DNA from: an uncultured Roseobacter sp.
Lineage (GTDB): Bacteria; Pseudomonadota; Alphaproteobacteria; Rhodobacterales; Rhodobacteraceae
NCBI GenBank assembly: GCA_947501635.1
Contig: CANMWT010000005.1
Coordinates: 124,001 to 188,000, forward strand
Reading direction: 5' to 3'
DNA: 64,000 nt
Shown: positions 9,090 to 19,073 of the stretch, piece by piece
Numbering within the stretch: position 1 is the stretch's first letter
Layout: each line of letters begins with the position of its first letter
Position numbers and translations under genes: made by a program
Notes under the pieces: model-generated
Seen by the model: the letters and a program-made list of their open reading frames with translations, nothing else
The model's database searches: none
What the model was told of the DNA's origin: nothing

Positions 9090-9584
9090 TCAGGAAGCGG
9101 GATTTGGCTTTGCCGCTGGTGCTGTTTTCGCGCCGGGGTTCAAAGGGTCGTCCTGACGTTGCACGGATCCTTCGAAATGCGCGCCGCTTTCGATGGCAAT
9201 TGTTTTGTGAATGATGTCGCCCTCGACCCGCGCCGTAGACGTCAGGCGCACCTTGAGGCCACGTACGCGGCCCACGATGCGTCCGTTGATGACAACGTCG
9301 TCGGCAACAACTTCGCCTTTGATCGTCGCACTTTCTCCAATTGTCAGAAGATGGGCGCGAATGTCGCCTTCGACCGTGCCCTCGACCTGGATGTCCCCGG
9401 TGGTTTTCATGTTGCCGGTCACGTGCAAATCGGCCGACAAAACAGAAGCCGGCGGCTTTGCTTTGGGCGCGGAGGCCTTGAAATCGGCCTGTTTCGGTGC
9501 AGCAGGCGCAGAGGTCGCCGCGGCCGGTGTTTCAGGTTCTGCCGGCTTTGCCGCCGGATCATTGATTTTGCTCTTAGAAAACAT
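9090..9584 (-). CDS. Bactofilin-family cytoskeletal protein
   Basis: Polymerising beta-helix protein of the bactofilin family (DUF583). The first 48 residues are Ala/Pro/Lys-rich and disordered. The bactofilin core spans about 49-135 (VLSADLHVTGNMKTTGDIQVEGTVEGDI, IKGEVVADDVVINGRIVG) with short beta repeats, and is followed by a Pro/Ala tail. Bactofilins commonly scaffold cell-wall enzymes. Here the gene overlaps the end of an M23 peptidase gene by 11 bases on the same strand, so the two products are probably made together and work on the same wall process. The family call is secure; the cellular site is unknown. Confidence 0.92.
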   Translation of the reverse strand: MFSKSKINDPAAKPAEPETPAAATSAPAAPKQADFKASAPKAKPPASVLSADLHVTGNMKTTGDIQVEGTVEGDIRAHLLTIGESATIKGEVVADDVVINGRIVGRVRGLKVRLTSTARVEGDIIHKTIAIESGAHFEGSVQRQDDPLNPGAKTAPAAKPNPAS

Positions 9585-10905
9585 CTTGTGCAGCCTTGAT
9601 ATAGATCATTGGGTTTACAGCTTTACCGCCGACGCGGACCTCGTAGTGAAGATGCACGCCGGTCACCCGTCCAGATGCTCCCATATCACCAATATGATCT
9701 CCGCGCGAGACCCTTTGCCCCTGTTTCACGCGAATTTTTGACAAATGCGCATAGCGGGTTTCGATGCCGAAGTCGTGCTGGATGATCACAAGCCTTCCGT
9801 AACCGGATTGCCAGCCGGCTTTTTTCACGATTCCATCGGCGGTTGCATGCAGGTCAGTGCCCAGCGGGGCGGCAAAATCGACGCCCTTGTGCATTCTGCG
9901 CCCACCGGTTTTGGGGTCGCGGCGAAGGCCGTAGCCGCTGGTAAAGCGGAAGGATTGTTTCACGGGCAACGCGAAGGGGGCCTTTTCCGCGGCGATGCGG
10001 TAGAGGTTCAATGTGTCGAGCCGAGATAGAATCTTATTGGCGCGCTCCATGTCCTCGGTCGGTTCGCTGCCGCTGCTGGAAAAAGACAATGGCGTCATCG
10101 GTCCGCCCTGACCGGTGTAGCCGCGCCGCACCTGATCCAGTATGCGGTCCGTTGGCAGACCAGCGTTGCGGAACATTTTCTCAAGCGGCTCAACGGATAT
10201 GGTCATAGCTTCTTCCAACTGGCGGAAGATCTGGTTGTTATCCTCTTTCATCAACGCGATTTCGAGCGTCATCTCTTCGGCGCGGTCCAGAGCATCTTGC
10301 GCATCAGCTATGATCTGATCGCGTTCTGCGGCAGTGCGCGCCAACGCCTCGGCCAGCAGATCGACGGGTGCGCCACTTTCCTGCTGAGACAAAAGAACGG
10401 CATCCCCTGTGGGAGCCATCCCTTCTTTCAGGTCGGCGAGTTCGCGGCTTGCTTTCTCGCGTTCACGGATCGCCCGGCGCAGTTTTGCCTGAACCACTTC
10501 GATCCCTGTCTCCAACTCAAAACGCCGGGTCTCTGATTCAAGCAGTTGCGATTGCATGACCGAAATCTGGTCCAGTGCTGCATTGAAGCGTTCCTGCGCG
10601 GCAAGCGCCTCGGCGGCGCGGTCATCGCGTTGCGTGGCAAGATAATTCAGCCGCGCCTGATAGGTCGTCTGATCGCGTTTGGCTTGCTCTCTGAAATTGC
10701 CCGCGCCGATGGTATCCATCAGCAAAATGGCCGTTGCGATAATCGCCCAGGCCAAAACGACCGACGCTCCGGCAAAGGCCAAAAGCTGGGTTTCCGGACG
10801 CAACCGTATGAACCTGGTGTCCGTGTCAGATTTCAGGAAAACACGCCGTTCGGGAAAGAAATGCTCAAGCGTGCTGTGAATTTTGATCGCCAGACGTGTC
10901 CGCAC
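9574..10905 (-). CDS. M23 (LytM-type) peptidoglycan endopeptidase, membrane-anchored
   Basis: Predicted zinc endopeptidase that cuts peptidoglycan cross-links. A cytoplasmic start is followed by one membrane helix (about residues 40-63), a long periplasmic coiled coil (about 75-250) and a C-terminal M23 domain (about 310-440). The metal ligands are present: MHKGVDFA (His and Asp) and HLHYE with His418 and His420. The coiled coil resembles EnvC- and ShyA-like architecture. It is the upstream partner of the bactofilin gene and overlaps it by 11 bases; such pairs shape cells in other bacteria. The active-site set looks intact, so it should be an enzyme rather than a degenerate LytM activator. 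Confidence 0.92.
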   Translation of the reverse strand: MRTRLAIKIHSTLEHFFPERRVFLKSDTDTRFIRLRPETQLLAFAGASVVLAWAIIATAILLMDTIGAGNFREQAKRDQTTYQARLNYLATQRDDRAAEALAAQERFNAALDQISVMQSQLLESETRRFELETGIEVVQAKLRRAIREREKASRELADLKEGMAPTGDAVLLSQQESGAPVDLLAEALARTAAERDQIIADAQDALDRAEEMTLEIALMKEDNNQIFRQLEEAMTISVEPLEKMFRNAGLPTDRILDQVRRGYTGQGGPMTPLSFSSSGSEPTEDMERANKILSRLDTLNLYRIAAEKAPFALPVKQSFRFTSGYGLRRDPKTGGRRMHKGVDFAAPLGTDLHATADGIVKKAGWQSGYGRLVIIQHDFGIETRYAHLSKIRVKQGQRVSRGDHIGDMGASGRVTGVHLHYEVRVGGKAVNPMIYIKAAQDVF

Positions 10906-11086
10906 GCATAAGCCTCAAGTTCAGTTTCTCTGCGCCTCGCCGATGGGGTGGGCGGCGAGCGCGAATTGGCTACAAGTCATTAGCCAGCAATGGCTTTTGG
11001 GGCAAGCCCGATTGCAATTTCACGCCCTGCTGTCGAAAAAAACCGTCGAAATGGGCAAGAATTCGCTTGTTTCCGGCGCTGTCGTT

Positions 11087-11896
11087 TCAGACTTTTGCCG
11101 TCAGTGGCCAGTAAAAATCCGGAGGAATGCCCGCTTCGGCACGTTTCTCTTCGTTGAAAGGCGGTTTGAGAGCGCCATGAAAGTAGGTGCGGACCAAGGT
11201 GTGAAAGCGCTCTTTGGGGTCTTCATTGTTGCGCCCGCACAGAAAGTGAAACCATTTTGACCCATAGGCCACATGCGCCACTTCTTCGCTATAGATCGTC
11301 TCCAAGGCATCCACAGCCTGTGTTTCACCGGCGTTTCGAAAAATCTTGATCATGCCGGGAGTTACATCAAGGCCACGCGCTTCAAGGACCATCGGCACAA
11401 CTGCAAGACGTCCCATCAGGTCGTTCACGGTATCTTCGGCAGCGCGCCACATGCCAGCATGCGCAGGCAACGCCCCATAGCTGCTGCCGAGTGCTTCAAG
11501 ACAGTCGCACATCAGGTTGAAATGTTTAGATTCTTCGTCGGCAGCTTTAACCCAGTCATCATAGAAACCCATGGGCATGTCCACATGGGCGAAACGCGCA
11601 ATGATATCCCAGTGCAGATCAACCGCGTTCAGCTCGATATGTGCAACGGCATGCAATAGTGCGATCCGCCCGGCGGGAGAACCTGGTTTGCGATGCGGCA
11701 CGTCGCGCGGGTTCAATAGTTCGGGGCGGTCGGGTCGGGCAGGGTGCAAGGGCGGGTCAGCACGGCCAATCCGCGGGGTCTGACCATCAGCGCGCGCAGC
11801 TTGCCACTGTGCTGCATATTCCCGCGACAGCGCTGTCTTGGCTCGACCGTCGCCGCAGCGCAGCACGTCGTCAGCCATCTCGGCAAGCGGTTTCAA
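11087..11896 (-). CDS. DUF455 ferritin-like protein
   Basis: Member of the DUF455 family with a ferritin-like four-helix fold. Possible di-metal ligands are visible in order: HIELNAVD, DEESKHF, LEARGLD and EEVAHV, each a Glu or Glu-x-x-His type site. Family function is not established; the fold would allow an iron-dependent oxidase or hydroxylase. At 269 aa it is a normal length. Its ATG overlaps the bcp stop codon by 4 bases, so it is translationally coupled to a peroxidase gene, which hints at an oxidative-stress or iron context. That link is inference. Confidence 0.85.
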   Translation of the reverse strand: MKPLAEMADDVLRCGDGRAKTALSREYAAQWQAARADGQTPRIGRADPPLHPARPDRPELLNPRDVPHRKPGSPAGRIALLHAVAHIELNAVDLHWDIIARFAHVDMPMGFYDDWVKAADEESKHFNLMCDCLEALGSSYGALPAHAGMWRAAEDTVNDLMGRLAVVPMVLEARGLDVTPGMIKIFRNAGETQAVDALETIYSEEVAHVAYGSKWFHFLCGRNNEDPKERFHTLVRTYFHGALKPPFNEEKRAEAGIPPDFYWPLTAKV

Positions 11897-12354
11897 AGCG
11901 CGCGCACTTCCTCAAGAACGGCCTCGACGTGACCGGGCACTTTCACCTTGTTCCAGACCTTGGCAACGGTGCCGTCAGCGGCGATCAGGTAAGTTGTGCG
12001 TTCGATGCCCATGTACTTCTTTCCGTACATGTTTTTCTCTTTCCACACCCCGTAATCTTCGCAAACGGTGCCATTCTCATCCGACAAAAGCGGGATTTCC
12101 AAGGCGCGCTTTGCTGCGAATTTTTCATGGCTTGCCATGCTGTCTTTCGACACACCGAACACTTTGGCGCCTGCGGCCTCAAACGCTGCTTTGCTTTCGG
12201 AAAAGCCGATGCTTTCCTTGGTACAGCCCGGCGTATCGTCGCGCGGATAGAAAAACAGCACAACCGGCTGTCCTTTCAGGGCGGAGAGCGTGACATCCTC
12301 GCCTCCCGTTGCGGGAAGGGTAAAGTCTGGTGCGGGTTGGGAAATCTCTGGCAT
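11893..12354 (-). CDS. bcp: Thiol peroxidase, Bcp/PrxQ type
   Basis: Reduces peroxides using thioredoxin or a similar donor in the cytoplasm. The peroxiredoxin active site is FFYPRDDTPGCTKES, with the peroxidatic Cys in PGCT. The resolving Cys five residues later, found in many PrxQ proteins, is replaced here (TKESIG), so a one-cysteine mechanism or another resolving Cys is likely; one candidate lies in GTVCEDYG. At 153 aa it is full length. It is the first gene of a two-gene operon with the DUF455 gene and is divergent from the large AsmA-like gene. Confidence 0.94.
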   Translation of the reverse strand: MPEISQPAPDFTLPATGGEDVTLSALKGQPVVLFFYPRDDTPGCTKESIGFSESKAAFEAAGAKVFGVSKDSMASHEKFAAKRALEIPLLSDENGTVCEDYGVWKEKNMYGKKYMGIERTTYLIAADGTVAKVWNKVKVPGHVEAVLEEVRAL

Positions 12355-12476
12355 AACACTCTCTTGGGTTTTCAGATCGACGTTCCGCTGTCATATTAGT
12401 GCCGGCGCGCGCCACGCCAAGGGCCGATGCGCTGTAAGAATACGAAAACCGGTTTTAACCGCAGCAAGAGCAAACA

Positions 12477-15400
12477 GTGCAAAACGAGCCGCCGATATCG
12501 AGAAAGGAAGGCTTCAGGCGACGCCGCATGCGCACGCTCGTGGCGACAGGTCTGCTTTTCGCAGTTCTCTTTACCGCAGCGGCGGGCAGTGCTTTGTGGC
12601 TCAAGGGACGCGAACTTGTGGCGCCGGACTGGCTGGAAGCGCGCATCGCTGAAAGTCTGGAAACCGCCGTGCCGGGGGTGCGCATAACCTTTGGGGCGGT
12701 TGTCGCACAATTGGATGAAGGCTGGCTGCCGCGGTTTTTTGTGCGGGACCTTGATGTGCGAACACCTGAGGATGTGCATGTCGTGTCATTCGCCGATGTC
12801 AGTGTCGGTGTCGAGATGTCGGCGCTCTTGGAGCGCCGCGTGAGCCTTTCTTCCATTCAGGCAAACGGTGTTTTTGTCAGTCTGCGTCGTGGAGAGGACG
12901 GAAGCTTTACCCTGACCGCGGGCCCCGAAGACGGGTCGGTCAGTCAGGCCGCTCCGAATATGGCGCAATTGATCGGACAGCTTGATGACTTTTTCCTCAG
13001 GCCGGTCATGGCAACCCTGCGTGAAGTCGACATACGCGCCGTAACACTGCGCTATGAAGATCTAAGAGCGGGCAGGGGCTGGACCGTTGATGGCGGGCGC
13101 ATACGTGTCAATCGCGATGATATCTCCTTGCAGGTGGCTGCCGATCTGGCCGTTCTGGGGGGCAGCGCGAGCGTTGCAACGCTGGAGGCCAACTATTCAG
13201 GCATCATCGGTGACACCGCTTCCGAATTCGGGATCAGACTAAAAGACCTCGACGCGCGCGACATCGCTTCGCAGGGGGCAGCATTTTCGTGGTTGGGCGC
13301 GATCAACGCACCCATTTCAGGGTCCGTGCGGGGTGGTATCAACGATGACGGCGGGCTGAGAGCGCTGAATGCAACGCTGCAGATCGGCTCGGGCATTATC
13401 CAACCATCACCGCAGGCCACGCCCATCCCGATAGACGGTGCACGCAGCTACTTTACCTATGACCCGCAAGCGCAAAGCCTGCGCTTCGATCAGTTGGATA
13501 TCGACAGCCAATGGGGCAGCGGCGGTCTGGAGGGGCTTGCGACGCTGGTGACAAACAAGTCTGGCGGGCTTGAGCAACTGGTTGGGCAGTTTCAGCTCGA
13601 TCAACTACGCGTCAACCCCGCTGATATCTACCCCGCTCCCGTCGCGATCGAGTCTGCCGAATTGGACTTCCGCCTGTCGCTTGATCCATTCTCGCTGGAG
13701 CTCGGGCGTCTTGATGTCACCGATCAGGGGCGGGTGCTTTCAGCGCGTGGAGAGGTTTCGGTAGGATCAACAGGCTGGCGCGTTGCGATGGACGGCGAGT
13801 TGGACGGCATAACAGTTGACCGCCTCAAGGTCATTTGGCCCGATACGGTGAAACCCAAAACCCGCAAGTGGATTGGTGAAAACGTTCTGGGCGGTCAGAT
13901 CACAGAGGCAAGTGCCGCTGTCAGACTGACGCAAGGCAGCCAGCCGCAGGTCTACCTGTCGTTTGATTTCGCCGAGGCTGATGTTCGGTTCCTGAAAAAA
14001 ATGCCACCTGTGTTGAAAGGCAAGGGGCACGCCTCGCTGGTCAAGGACCGTTTCGTGCTGGTCATAGATGACGGCGCGGTGGTGGCCCCCCAAGGTGGGA
14101 AGGTGCATGTCGCTGGTACGTCGTTCATCGTGCCCGATACCCGGGCAAAACCAGACCCGCCCGGCGTTGTTCGGCTGCGTGCCGAAAGCTCTGTAACCGC
14201 TGCGCTGTCACTGATGGACAGGCCACCGCTTGAAGTGATGCGAAAGGCCAATCTGCCCGTCGACCTTGCAGATGGCGAGGTTGTGGTGGATGGCAACATC
14301 CTGATGCCTCTCAAGAAAAACGCACCCATCGAAGAAGTCAGCTTTGACGTGGCCGGTGTCGTGAGCGACGCGCGCACCGACCGGCTTGTGAAGGACCGCA
14401 GCATTGCGGCTCAAAAACTGGACGTTCTGGCTTCGGACAGCGAGGTGCGGGTAAGCGGTTCAGGCACAATTGACGCAGTGCCGGTCTCGGCCACATGGCG
14501 CCAGCAGATCGGAGCTCCCGGCGCCGCGCTACCCGGTCAGGTGACGGGCAATGCCCGGATATCCCCTGAAGCACTTGATGCCTTTGGGGTCACACTGCCA
14601 CCCGGTATGCTAGAGGGGGAAACGGCGGGGATATTCACGATAGACCTTTTGAAGGATACGCCGCCGCGACTTGTGTTGACCTCTGACCTGATAGGCGCGC
14701 GCCTGTCGATCCCCGAGATACAATGGCGCAAACGTGCGGATGCGCCCGGAAGCTTCGATTTAACCGTTACCTTGGGCGATGCGCCGCGCGTGGATGCGAT
14801 AGCACTCGCCACTGCCGGACTAGAGGCAGAGGGCGACATTCGACTGACCGAGGACCGGAAACTCGACAGGCTGCGCCTGAACGCGTTGCGTATCGGTGAC
14901 TGGCTGGATGCGCCGGTCGATCTGGTCAGCAGAGGAGAAGGAGCCCCAATCGGCGTTGAAATCCGCGGGGGAACGATTGATTTGCGCAAGGCAGAGTTTG
15001 CCGAAGCTGGCCCCGCGCGGGGCGGGGGCAGCCCTCTGACGATATCTCTGGACCGGCTCCTGGTAAGCGACACCGTTGCGATTACCGATATGCGAGGAAA
15101 TTTCTCGACGTCAGGCGGTCTTTCGGGGGCTTTCAGAGGGTCCGTGAACGGAGCCGCTGACGTCGCAGGAGAAGTGATCCCAAGGGGTGGGCGCAGCGCC
15201 ATCCGCCTGCAGGCGGATGATGCGGGCCGTGTCTTTGCCGCGGCGGGGGTAACCCAGCAGGCGCAGGGTGGGCGCGTTGATCTTGAACTGGTACCCGTAG
15301 GTACAGGCGGCGCATTCGACGGCAAACTGCGCATTCAGGATGCACGCATCACCGAAGCTCCGGCAATGGCGGCTTTGCTCAACTCGATCAGTGTTGTGGG

Positions 15401-15830
15401 GCTGATTGATGAATTGAACGGGGATGGTATCCGCTTCTCCGAAATCGAAGCAGATTTCCGTCTCTCGCCCTCGCAGATCACATTGCGTCAGGCCAGCGCT
15501 GTCGGCGCTTCTATGGGGCTGTCGATGGATGGCATATTTGTACCGGATACGGGTGCGATCCAGATGCAGGGTGTAATCTCGCCCATCTATCTTCTCAACG
15601 CCGTTGGCAGTGTCTTGACGCGTCGCGGCGAGGGGCTTTTCGGTTTCAATTATTCGATCACGGGCACCGCTGCCGCGCCAGAAGTTTTTGTGAACCCGCT
15701 GACCGGTGTGGTGCCGGGGATGTTTCGCAACCTGTTTCGCCGCGCGCAACCCGATGTGCCGTTGGAGGACGGCGAGCCTGAACCACCCAAACGCGAAGCT
15801 CCGGTTGTGACGCGAGGAGAAGATCGCTAA
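12477..15830 (+). CDS. Very large AsmA/YhdP-like membrane-anchored protein
   Basis: A 1117-aa protein with an N-terminal membrane helix (about residues 18-42) and a long, mainly beta-rich periplasmic region. It resembles the YhdP/DUF3971 and AsmA-C families; the C-terminal part includes [30 protein letters not shown] and ends in a basic, acidic-mixed tail. YhdP, TamB and AsmA proteins are thought to form lipid-conducting bridges between inner and outer membranes. Only 10 bases separate it from queA, so they probably share a transcript. An ATG 17 codons further in (MRTLVATG) is an alternative start. Specific lipid cargo cannot be judged. Confidence 0.82.
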   Translation: MQNEPPISRKEGFRRRRMRTLVATGLLFAVLFTAAAGSALWLKGRELVAPDWLEARIAESLETAVPGVRITFGAVVAQLDEGWLPRFFVRDLDVRTPEDVHVVSFADVSVGVEMSALLERRVSLSSIQANGVFVSLRRGEDGSFTLTAGPEDGSVSQAAPNMAQLIGQLDDFFLRPVMATLREVDIRAVTLRYEDLRAGRGWTVDGGRIRVNRDDISLQVAADLAVLGGSASVATLEANYSGIIGDTASEFGIRLKDLDARDIASQGAAFSWLGAINAPISGSVRGGINDDGGLRALNATLQIGSGIIQPSPQATPIPIDGARSYFTYDPQAQSLRFDQLDIDSQWGSGGLEGLATLVTNKSGGLEQLVGQFQLDQLRVNPADIYPAPVAIESAELDFRLSLDPFSLELGRLDVTDQGRVLSARGEVSVGSTGWRVAMDGELDGITVDRLKVIWPDTVKPKTRKWIGENVLGGQITEASAAVRLTQGSQPQVYLSFDFAEADVRFLKKMPPVLKGKGHASLVKDRFVLVIDDGAVVAPQGGKVHVAGTSFIVPDTRAKPDPPGVVRLRAESSVTAALSLMDRPPLEVMRKANLPVDLADGEVVVDGNILMPLKKNAPIEEVSFDVAGVVSDARTDRLVKDRSIAAQKLDVLASDSEVRVSGSGTIDAVPVSATWRQQIGAPGAALPGQVTGNARISPEALDAFGVTLPPGMLEGETAGIFTIDLLKDTPPRLVLTSDLIGARLSIPEIQWRKRADAPGSFDLTVTLGDAPRVDAIALATAGLEAEGDIRLTEDRKLDRLRLNALRIGDWLDAPVDLVSRGEGAPIGVEIRGGTIDLRKAEFAEAGPARGGGSPLTISLDRLLVSDTVAITDMRGNFSTSGGLSGAFRGSVNGAADVAGEVIPRGGRSAIRLQADDAGRVFAAAGVTQQAQGGRVDLELVPVGTGGAFDGKLRIQDARITEAPAMAALLNSISVVGLIDELNGDGIRFSEIEADFRLSPSQITLRQASAVGASMGLSMDGIFVPDTGAIQMQGVISPIYLLNAVGSVLTRRGEGLFGFNYSITGTAAAPEVFVNPLTGVVPGMFRNLFRRAQPDVPLEDGEPEPPKREAPVVTRGEDR

Positions 15831-15840
15831 GACGCCGCAC

Positions 15841-16893
15841 ATGCAACTGAGCGATTTCGATTTTGACCTTCCCGAGGAACTGATTGCCACGCGTCCCGCG
15901 GTGCCCCGTTCGTCCGCGCGATTGCTCGTGGCGCAGGGTACCGTGCTATCGGATGCAATCGTGCGCGACCTTCCGCAATGGCTTGAACCGGGTGACCGGC
16001 TCGTTCTCAATGATACAAAAGTGATACCGGCACGCCTGCAGGGCACCCGCGCGCGCGACACCGCGCAAGGACCGATGCAGGCTAAAATCGAGGCGACATT
16101 GCTGGAGCCGCAGCCAGACGGTTGCTGGTCCGCCCTGATAAAGCCGCTAAAAAAGATCCGCGTCGGCGAAGAGATTGTCTTCTCTGACGACCTCTCGGCA
16201 CGATTGGATCATGTGACCGAGGGGCAGGGCTTTCTGTCGTTCAATCTTTCGGGTGATGATTTCGATGCCGCATTGAACGCAGCCGGTGCCATGCCTCTTC
16301 CGCCTTACATCGCCGCGAAAAGGCCTGCGGACGCGCGCGATAGGGATGACTACCAAACCATCTTTGCCCGCAATCGCGGGGCCGTCGCAGCACCTACAGC
16401 GTCATTGCATTTTGATCAGCCGCTGTTGGATGCGCTGGTGGCGCGGGGCATTGAGTTCACCCATGTCACCCTGCACGTGGGGGCGGGCACGTTCCTGCCG
16501 GTCAAGGTCGAGGATGTGACAACCCACAAGATGCATGCGGAATGGGGGCAGGTCAGCCAAAGTGCCGCCGATGAGATCAACGCGACCAAAGCGGCAGGCG
16601 GTCGTGTCATACCGGTAGGAACCACAGCGCTGCGCCTGATAGAGACGGCAGGGCGTGAGGGTCAGATAAAAGCGTGGGAAGGTGATACGGATATCTTCAT
16701 CTACCCCGGCTTCACGTTTCAGATCGCCGACGCGCTGATGACTAACTTTCATCTGCCCAAATCGACCCTAATGATGCTGGTGTCCGCCTTGATGGGGTTT
16801 GACGAGGTCCGCACGATCTATGCTCATGCCATCGCTGAAAAATACCGTTTTTTCTCTTATGGCGACGCGTCTTTGCTGATGCCAAAACGCTAA
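15841..16893 (+). CDS. queA: S-adenosylmethionine:tRNA ribosyltransferase-isomerase
   Basis: Transfers and isomerises the ribosyl part of S-adenosylmethionine onto preQ1-tRNA, making epoxyqueuosine at the wobble position. Seen: [20 protein letters not shown] at the start, [16 protein letters not shown], the characteristic [13 protein letters not shown] and, near the end, [19 protein letters not shown]. At 350 aa it is full length. It lies 10 bases after the large AsmA-like gene. No tgt gene follows; the next gene is an MFS carrier, so the operon differs from queA-tgt layouts elsewhere. Confidence 0.97.
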   Translation: MQLSDFDFDLPEELIATRPAVPRSSARLLVAQGTVLSDAIVRDLPQWLEPGDRLVLNDTKVIPARLQGTRARDTAQGPMQAKIEATLLEPQPDGCWSALIKPLKKIRVGEEIVFSDDLSARLDHVTEGQGFLSFNLSGDDFDAALNAAGAMPLPPYIAAKRPADARDRDDYQTIFARNRGAVAAPTASLHFDQPLLDALVARGIEFTHVTLHVGAGTFLPVKVEDVTTHKMHAEWGQVSQSAADEINATKAAGGRVIPVGTTALRLIETAGREGQIKAWEGDTDIFIYPGFTFQIADALMTNFHLPKSTLMMLVSALMGFDEVRTIYAHAIAEKYRFFSYGDASLLMPKR

Positions 16894-16999
16894 GAGTGCA
16901 TCAATACGACGTTTTAACGTCGCGCACGGGCCTGAACCAGCCTTGGCGTGTAGAGTACCAAGAGGCATAAACCTCCTTTTCCTCCCGATGGAGCGTCAG

Positions 17000-18265
17000 A
17001 TGTTTCAAGTTTTATCCAGCGCTTGGGCGCTGCTGCTGGGCATGTGCCTTTTGATGGTCGGTAACGGCATGCAGGGCACGCTTTTGGGTATTCGTGGGGA
17101 AATTGAAGGCTTTTCCACGCTCGAGATGTCCATCGTGATGTCGGCCTATTTCGTGGGCTTTCTGGGCGGATCGCGTATGGCGCCCGGAATGATCCGTCGC
17201 GTGGGGCATGTTCGGGTGTTTGCAGCACTTGCTTCATTGATCTCGGCGGTCATGATTCTTTATCCGACGTTCGCCGAAGTTTGGGCCTGGACGCTGGGGC
17301 GTGTTCTAATCGGATTTTGCTTCTCGGCCGTCTACGTCACAGCCGAAAGCTGGCTGAACAACGCCGCCACCAATGAAAACCGCGGGCAGGCACTGTCGCT
17401 TTACATGATCGTCCAGACCGCCGGTATCGTGGTCAGTCAGGCCCTTTTGCTGACGGCAGACCCATCAGGCTATGTGCTCTTTGTCATCCCTTCGGTCCTC
17501 GTGTCCATCGCGATCACACCGATCCTGCTGTCAATCAGCCCGACACCTGCTTTCGAGACAACCAAACCCATGAGCCTGAAAGAGTTGGCAGGGTTTTCAC
17601 CGCTGGGCTGTGTGGGGATGTTTTTGCTGGGCGGCATCTTCTCGGCGCAATTCGGGATGGCCTCGGTCTATGGCGCGCAAGCCGGATTGTCGGTGGCACA
17701 GATATCAACGTTTGTCGCAATGTTCTTTGTCGGCTCCGTGCTTTTGCAATACCCGATCGGATGGATTTCCGACCGGATGGACCGGCGTTTGTTGATCCTG
17801 ATTGTCGCGGCAATCGGGGTAGGCGGGTCGGTTCTGGGTATGATGCTGGGCCAGTTCTTTACCCTGTTGCTTGTCTCGGCCTTTGTGGTGGGAGGTATGT
17901 CAAATCCCCTCTATTCGCTGCTGATTGCACATACCAACGATTTTCTCGAACACGAGGATATGGCGGCTGCGTCGGGCGGGTTGATTTTTATCAATGGGCT
18001 TGGGGCGATTGCGGGGCCGTTGATCACGGGTTCGCTGATGGATGCCGTCGGGCCTTGGGGGTTTTACATGTTTACCGGCATTCTGTTCGTGGCAATTGTG
18101 ATCTACGCCGCATACCGCGCGACTGTGCGCAGCGCCATTCCGGTCGAGGATACCGGTGCGTATGTTGCGGTAGCGCCTTCCTACACATCAGTGGCGATGG
18201 AATATGCACAAGAATACGCCATCGAAGCCGATAAAGAAGACGAAAACACACAAAATAGCAGGTGA
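17000..18265 (+). CDS. MFS transporter, YcaD-like
   Basis: Inner-membrane carrier with about 12 predicted helices and the conserved loop 2-3 region (RMAPGMIRRVGHVR). ESWLNNAATNENRGQAL between helices is typical of the YcaD/UMF2-like branch. The start chosen at 17000 (MFQVLSSAW) has GGAG at ideal spacing; two upstream ATGs are in frame but have weaker sites. It ends in an acidic, Tyr/Glu-rich cytoplasmic tail (about the last 35 residues). The substrate is unknown, and the neighbours (queA and a DUF924 gene) give no help. Confidence 0.88.
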   Translation: MFQVLSSAWALLLGMCLLMVGNGMQGTLLGIRGEIEGFSTLEMSIVMSAYFVGFLGGSRMAPGMIRRVGHVRVFAALASLISAVMILYPTFAEVWAWTLGRVLIGFCFSAVYVTAESWLNNAATNENRGQALSLYMIVQTAGIVVSQALLLTADPSGYVLFVIPSVLVSIAITPILLSISPTPAFETTKPMSLKELAGFSPLGCVGMFLLGGIFSAQFGMASVYGAQAGLSVAQISTFVAMFFVGSVLLQYPIGWISDRMDRRLLILIVAAIGVGGSVLGMMLGQFFTLLLVSAFVVGGMSNPLYSLLIAHTNDFLEHEDMAAASGGLIFINGLGAIAGPLITGSLMDAVGPWGFYMFTGILFVAIVIYAAYRATVRSAIPVEDTGAYVAVAPSYTSVAMEYAQEYAIEADKEDENTQNSR

Positions 18266-18356
18266 TTGTGTCGCGGTGACGCAAAATGTGACTAGGTTAA
18301 TCTTGTAATGCAGGGTTAGCATTCTCATGTGGATGCGAGGCACAGGGAGGAGTAAA

Positions 18357-18938
18357 ATGGGTCCTGAGGACATTTTGAGTTTTTGGCTTGACGAAGTCGG
18401 GCCGGAAGGGTGGTACAAGCAATCCTCGGAACTGGACGATGAAATACGCTCCCGTTTTGAAACGACGTTAACCAGTGCGGCCGAAGGGCGATACTCGCTC
18501 TGGCTCACCTATCCGTCAGGCGCACTCGCCTACACCATTCTTACCGATCAGCTCTCTCGCAACATGTACCGCGATACAGCGGGCGCTTTTGCGACGGACC
18601 GTATTGCCCTTGCCGCTGCGAAATCCGCGATCAACAACGGGTGGGACCTGAAGATTGATGAGCCTGCGCGCCAGTTCTTTTATTTGCCGCTTATGCACTC
18701 GGAAAGCCTTTGCGATCAGGATCGGTGCGTCAGGTTGATTTGTGAACGGATGCCCAAGCATGGCGCGGTGAACCTTCTGCATGCTCGCGCGCACAGGGCG
18801 GTGATCCGTCAGTTCGGGCGTTTCCCAACGCGCAACGATGCCCTGAACAGGGCCTCCAACAAGCTTGAGAGCGATTACGTCTCGACCGGTGGATACGGCA
18901 GGATTGTGCGGGACCTGCAGGAGGCGCAGGCCGCCTGA
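18357..18938 (+). CDS. DUF924 family protein
   Basis: All-helical cytoplasmic protein of the DUF924 family, recognised by EDILSFWLDEVGPEGWY, the TDQLSRNMYRDT motif and FFYLPLMHSESLCDQD. The fold is TPR-like. Function is not established. The start at 18357 follows a strong GGGAGGAGT ribosome site; an ATG ten codons upstream is unlikely. At 193 aa it is a normal length. It stands alone between an MFS carrier gene and lpdA. Confidence 0.87.
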   Translation: MGPEDILSFWLDEVGPEGWYKQSSELDDEIRSRFETTLTSAAEGRYSLWLTYPSGALAYTILTDQLSRNMYRDTAGAFATDRIALAAAKSAINNGWDLKIDEPARQFFYLPLMHSESLCDQDRCVRLICERMPKHGAVNLLHARAHRAVIRQFGRFPTRNDALNRASNKLESDYVSTGGYGRIVRDLQEAQAA

Positions 18939-19024
18939 CAACACGGCAGCTTGAAGTCCATCAAATACAGTGCGGATATGTCGCGCGTGGCTTGCGCGCG
19001 GCACTGTTGCTGTGTGCGGCGCTA

Positions 19025-19042
19025 TAGTTTAACGGTAAACTA
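19025..19042. promoter_or_regulatory. Palindromic operator candidate upstream of lpdA
   Basis: TAGTTTA-N4-TAAACTA, the same 18-base core and spacing as the palindrome before pdhA (4341-4358). Its left edge reads TATAGT, so it could overlap a -10 element; no convincing -35 was found at standard distance. It ends 31 bases before the lpdA start. Confidence 0.65.
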
Positions 19043-19073
19043 AATTGAAAACCGTTACGCGCGAGGACTGAAA

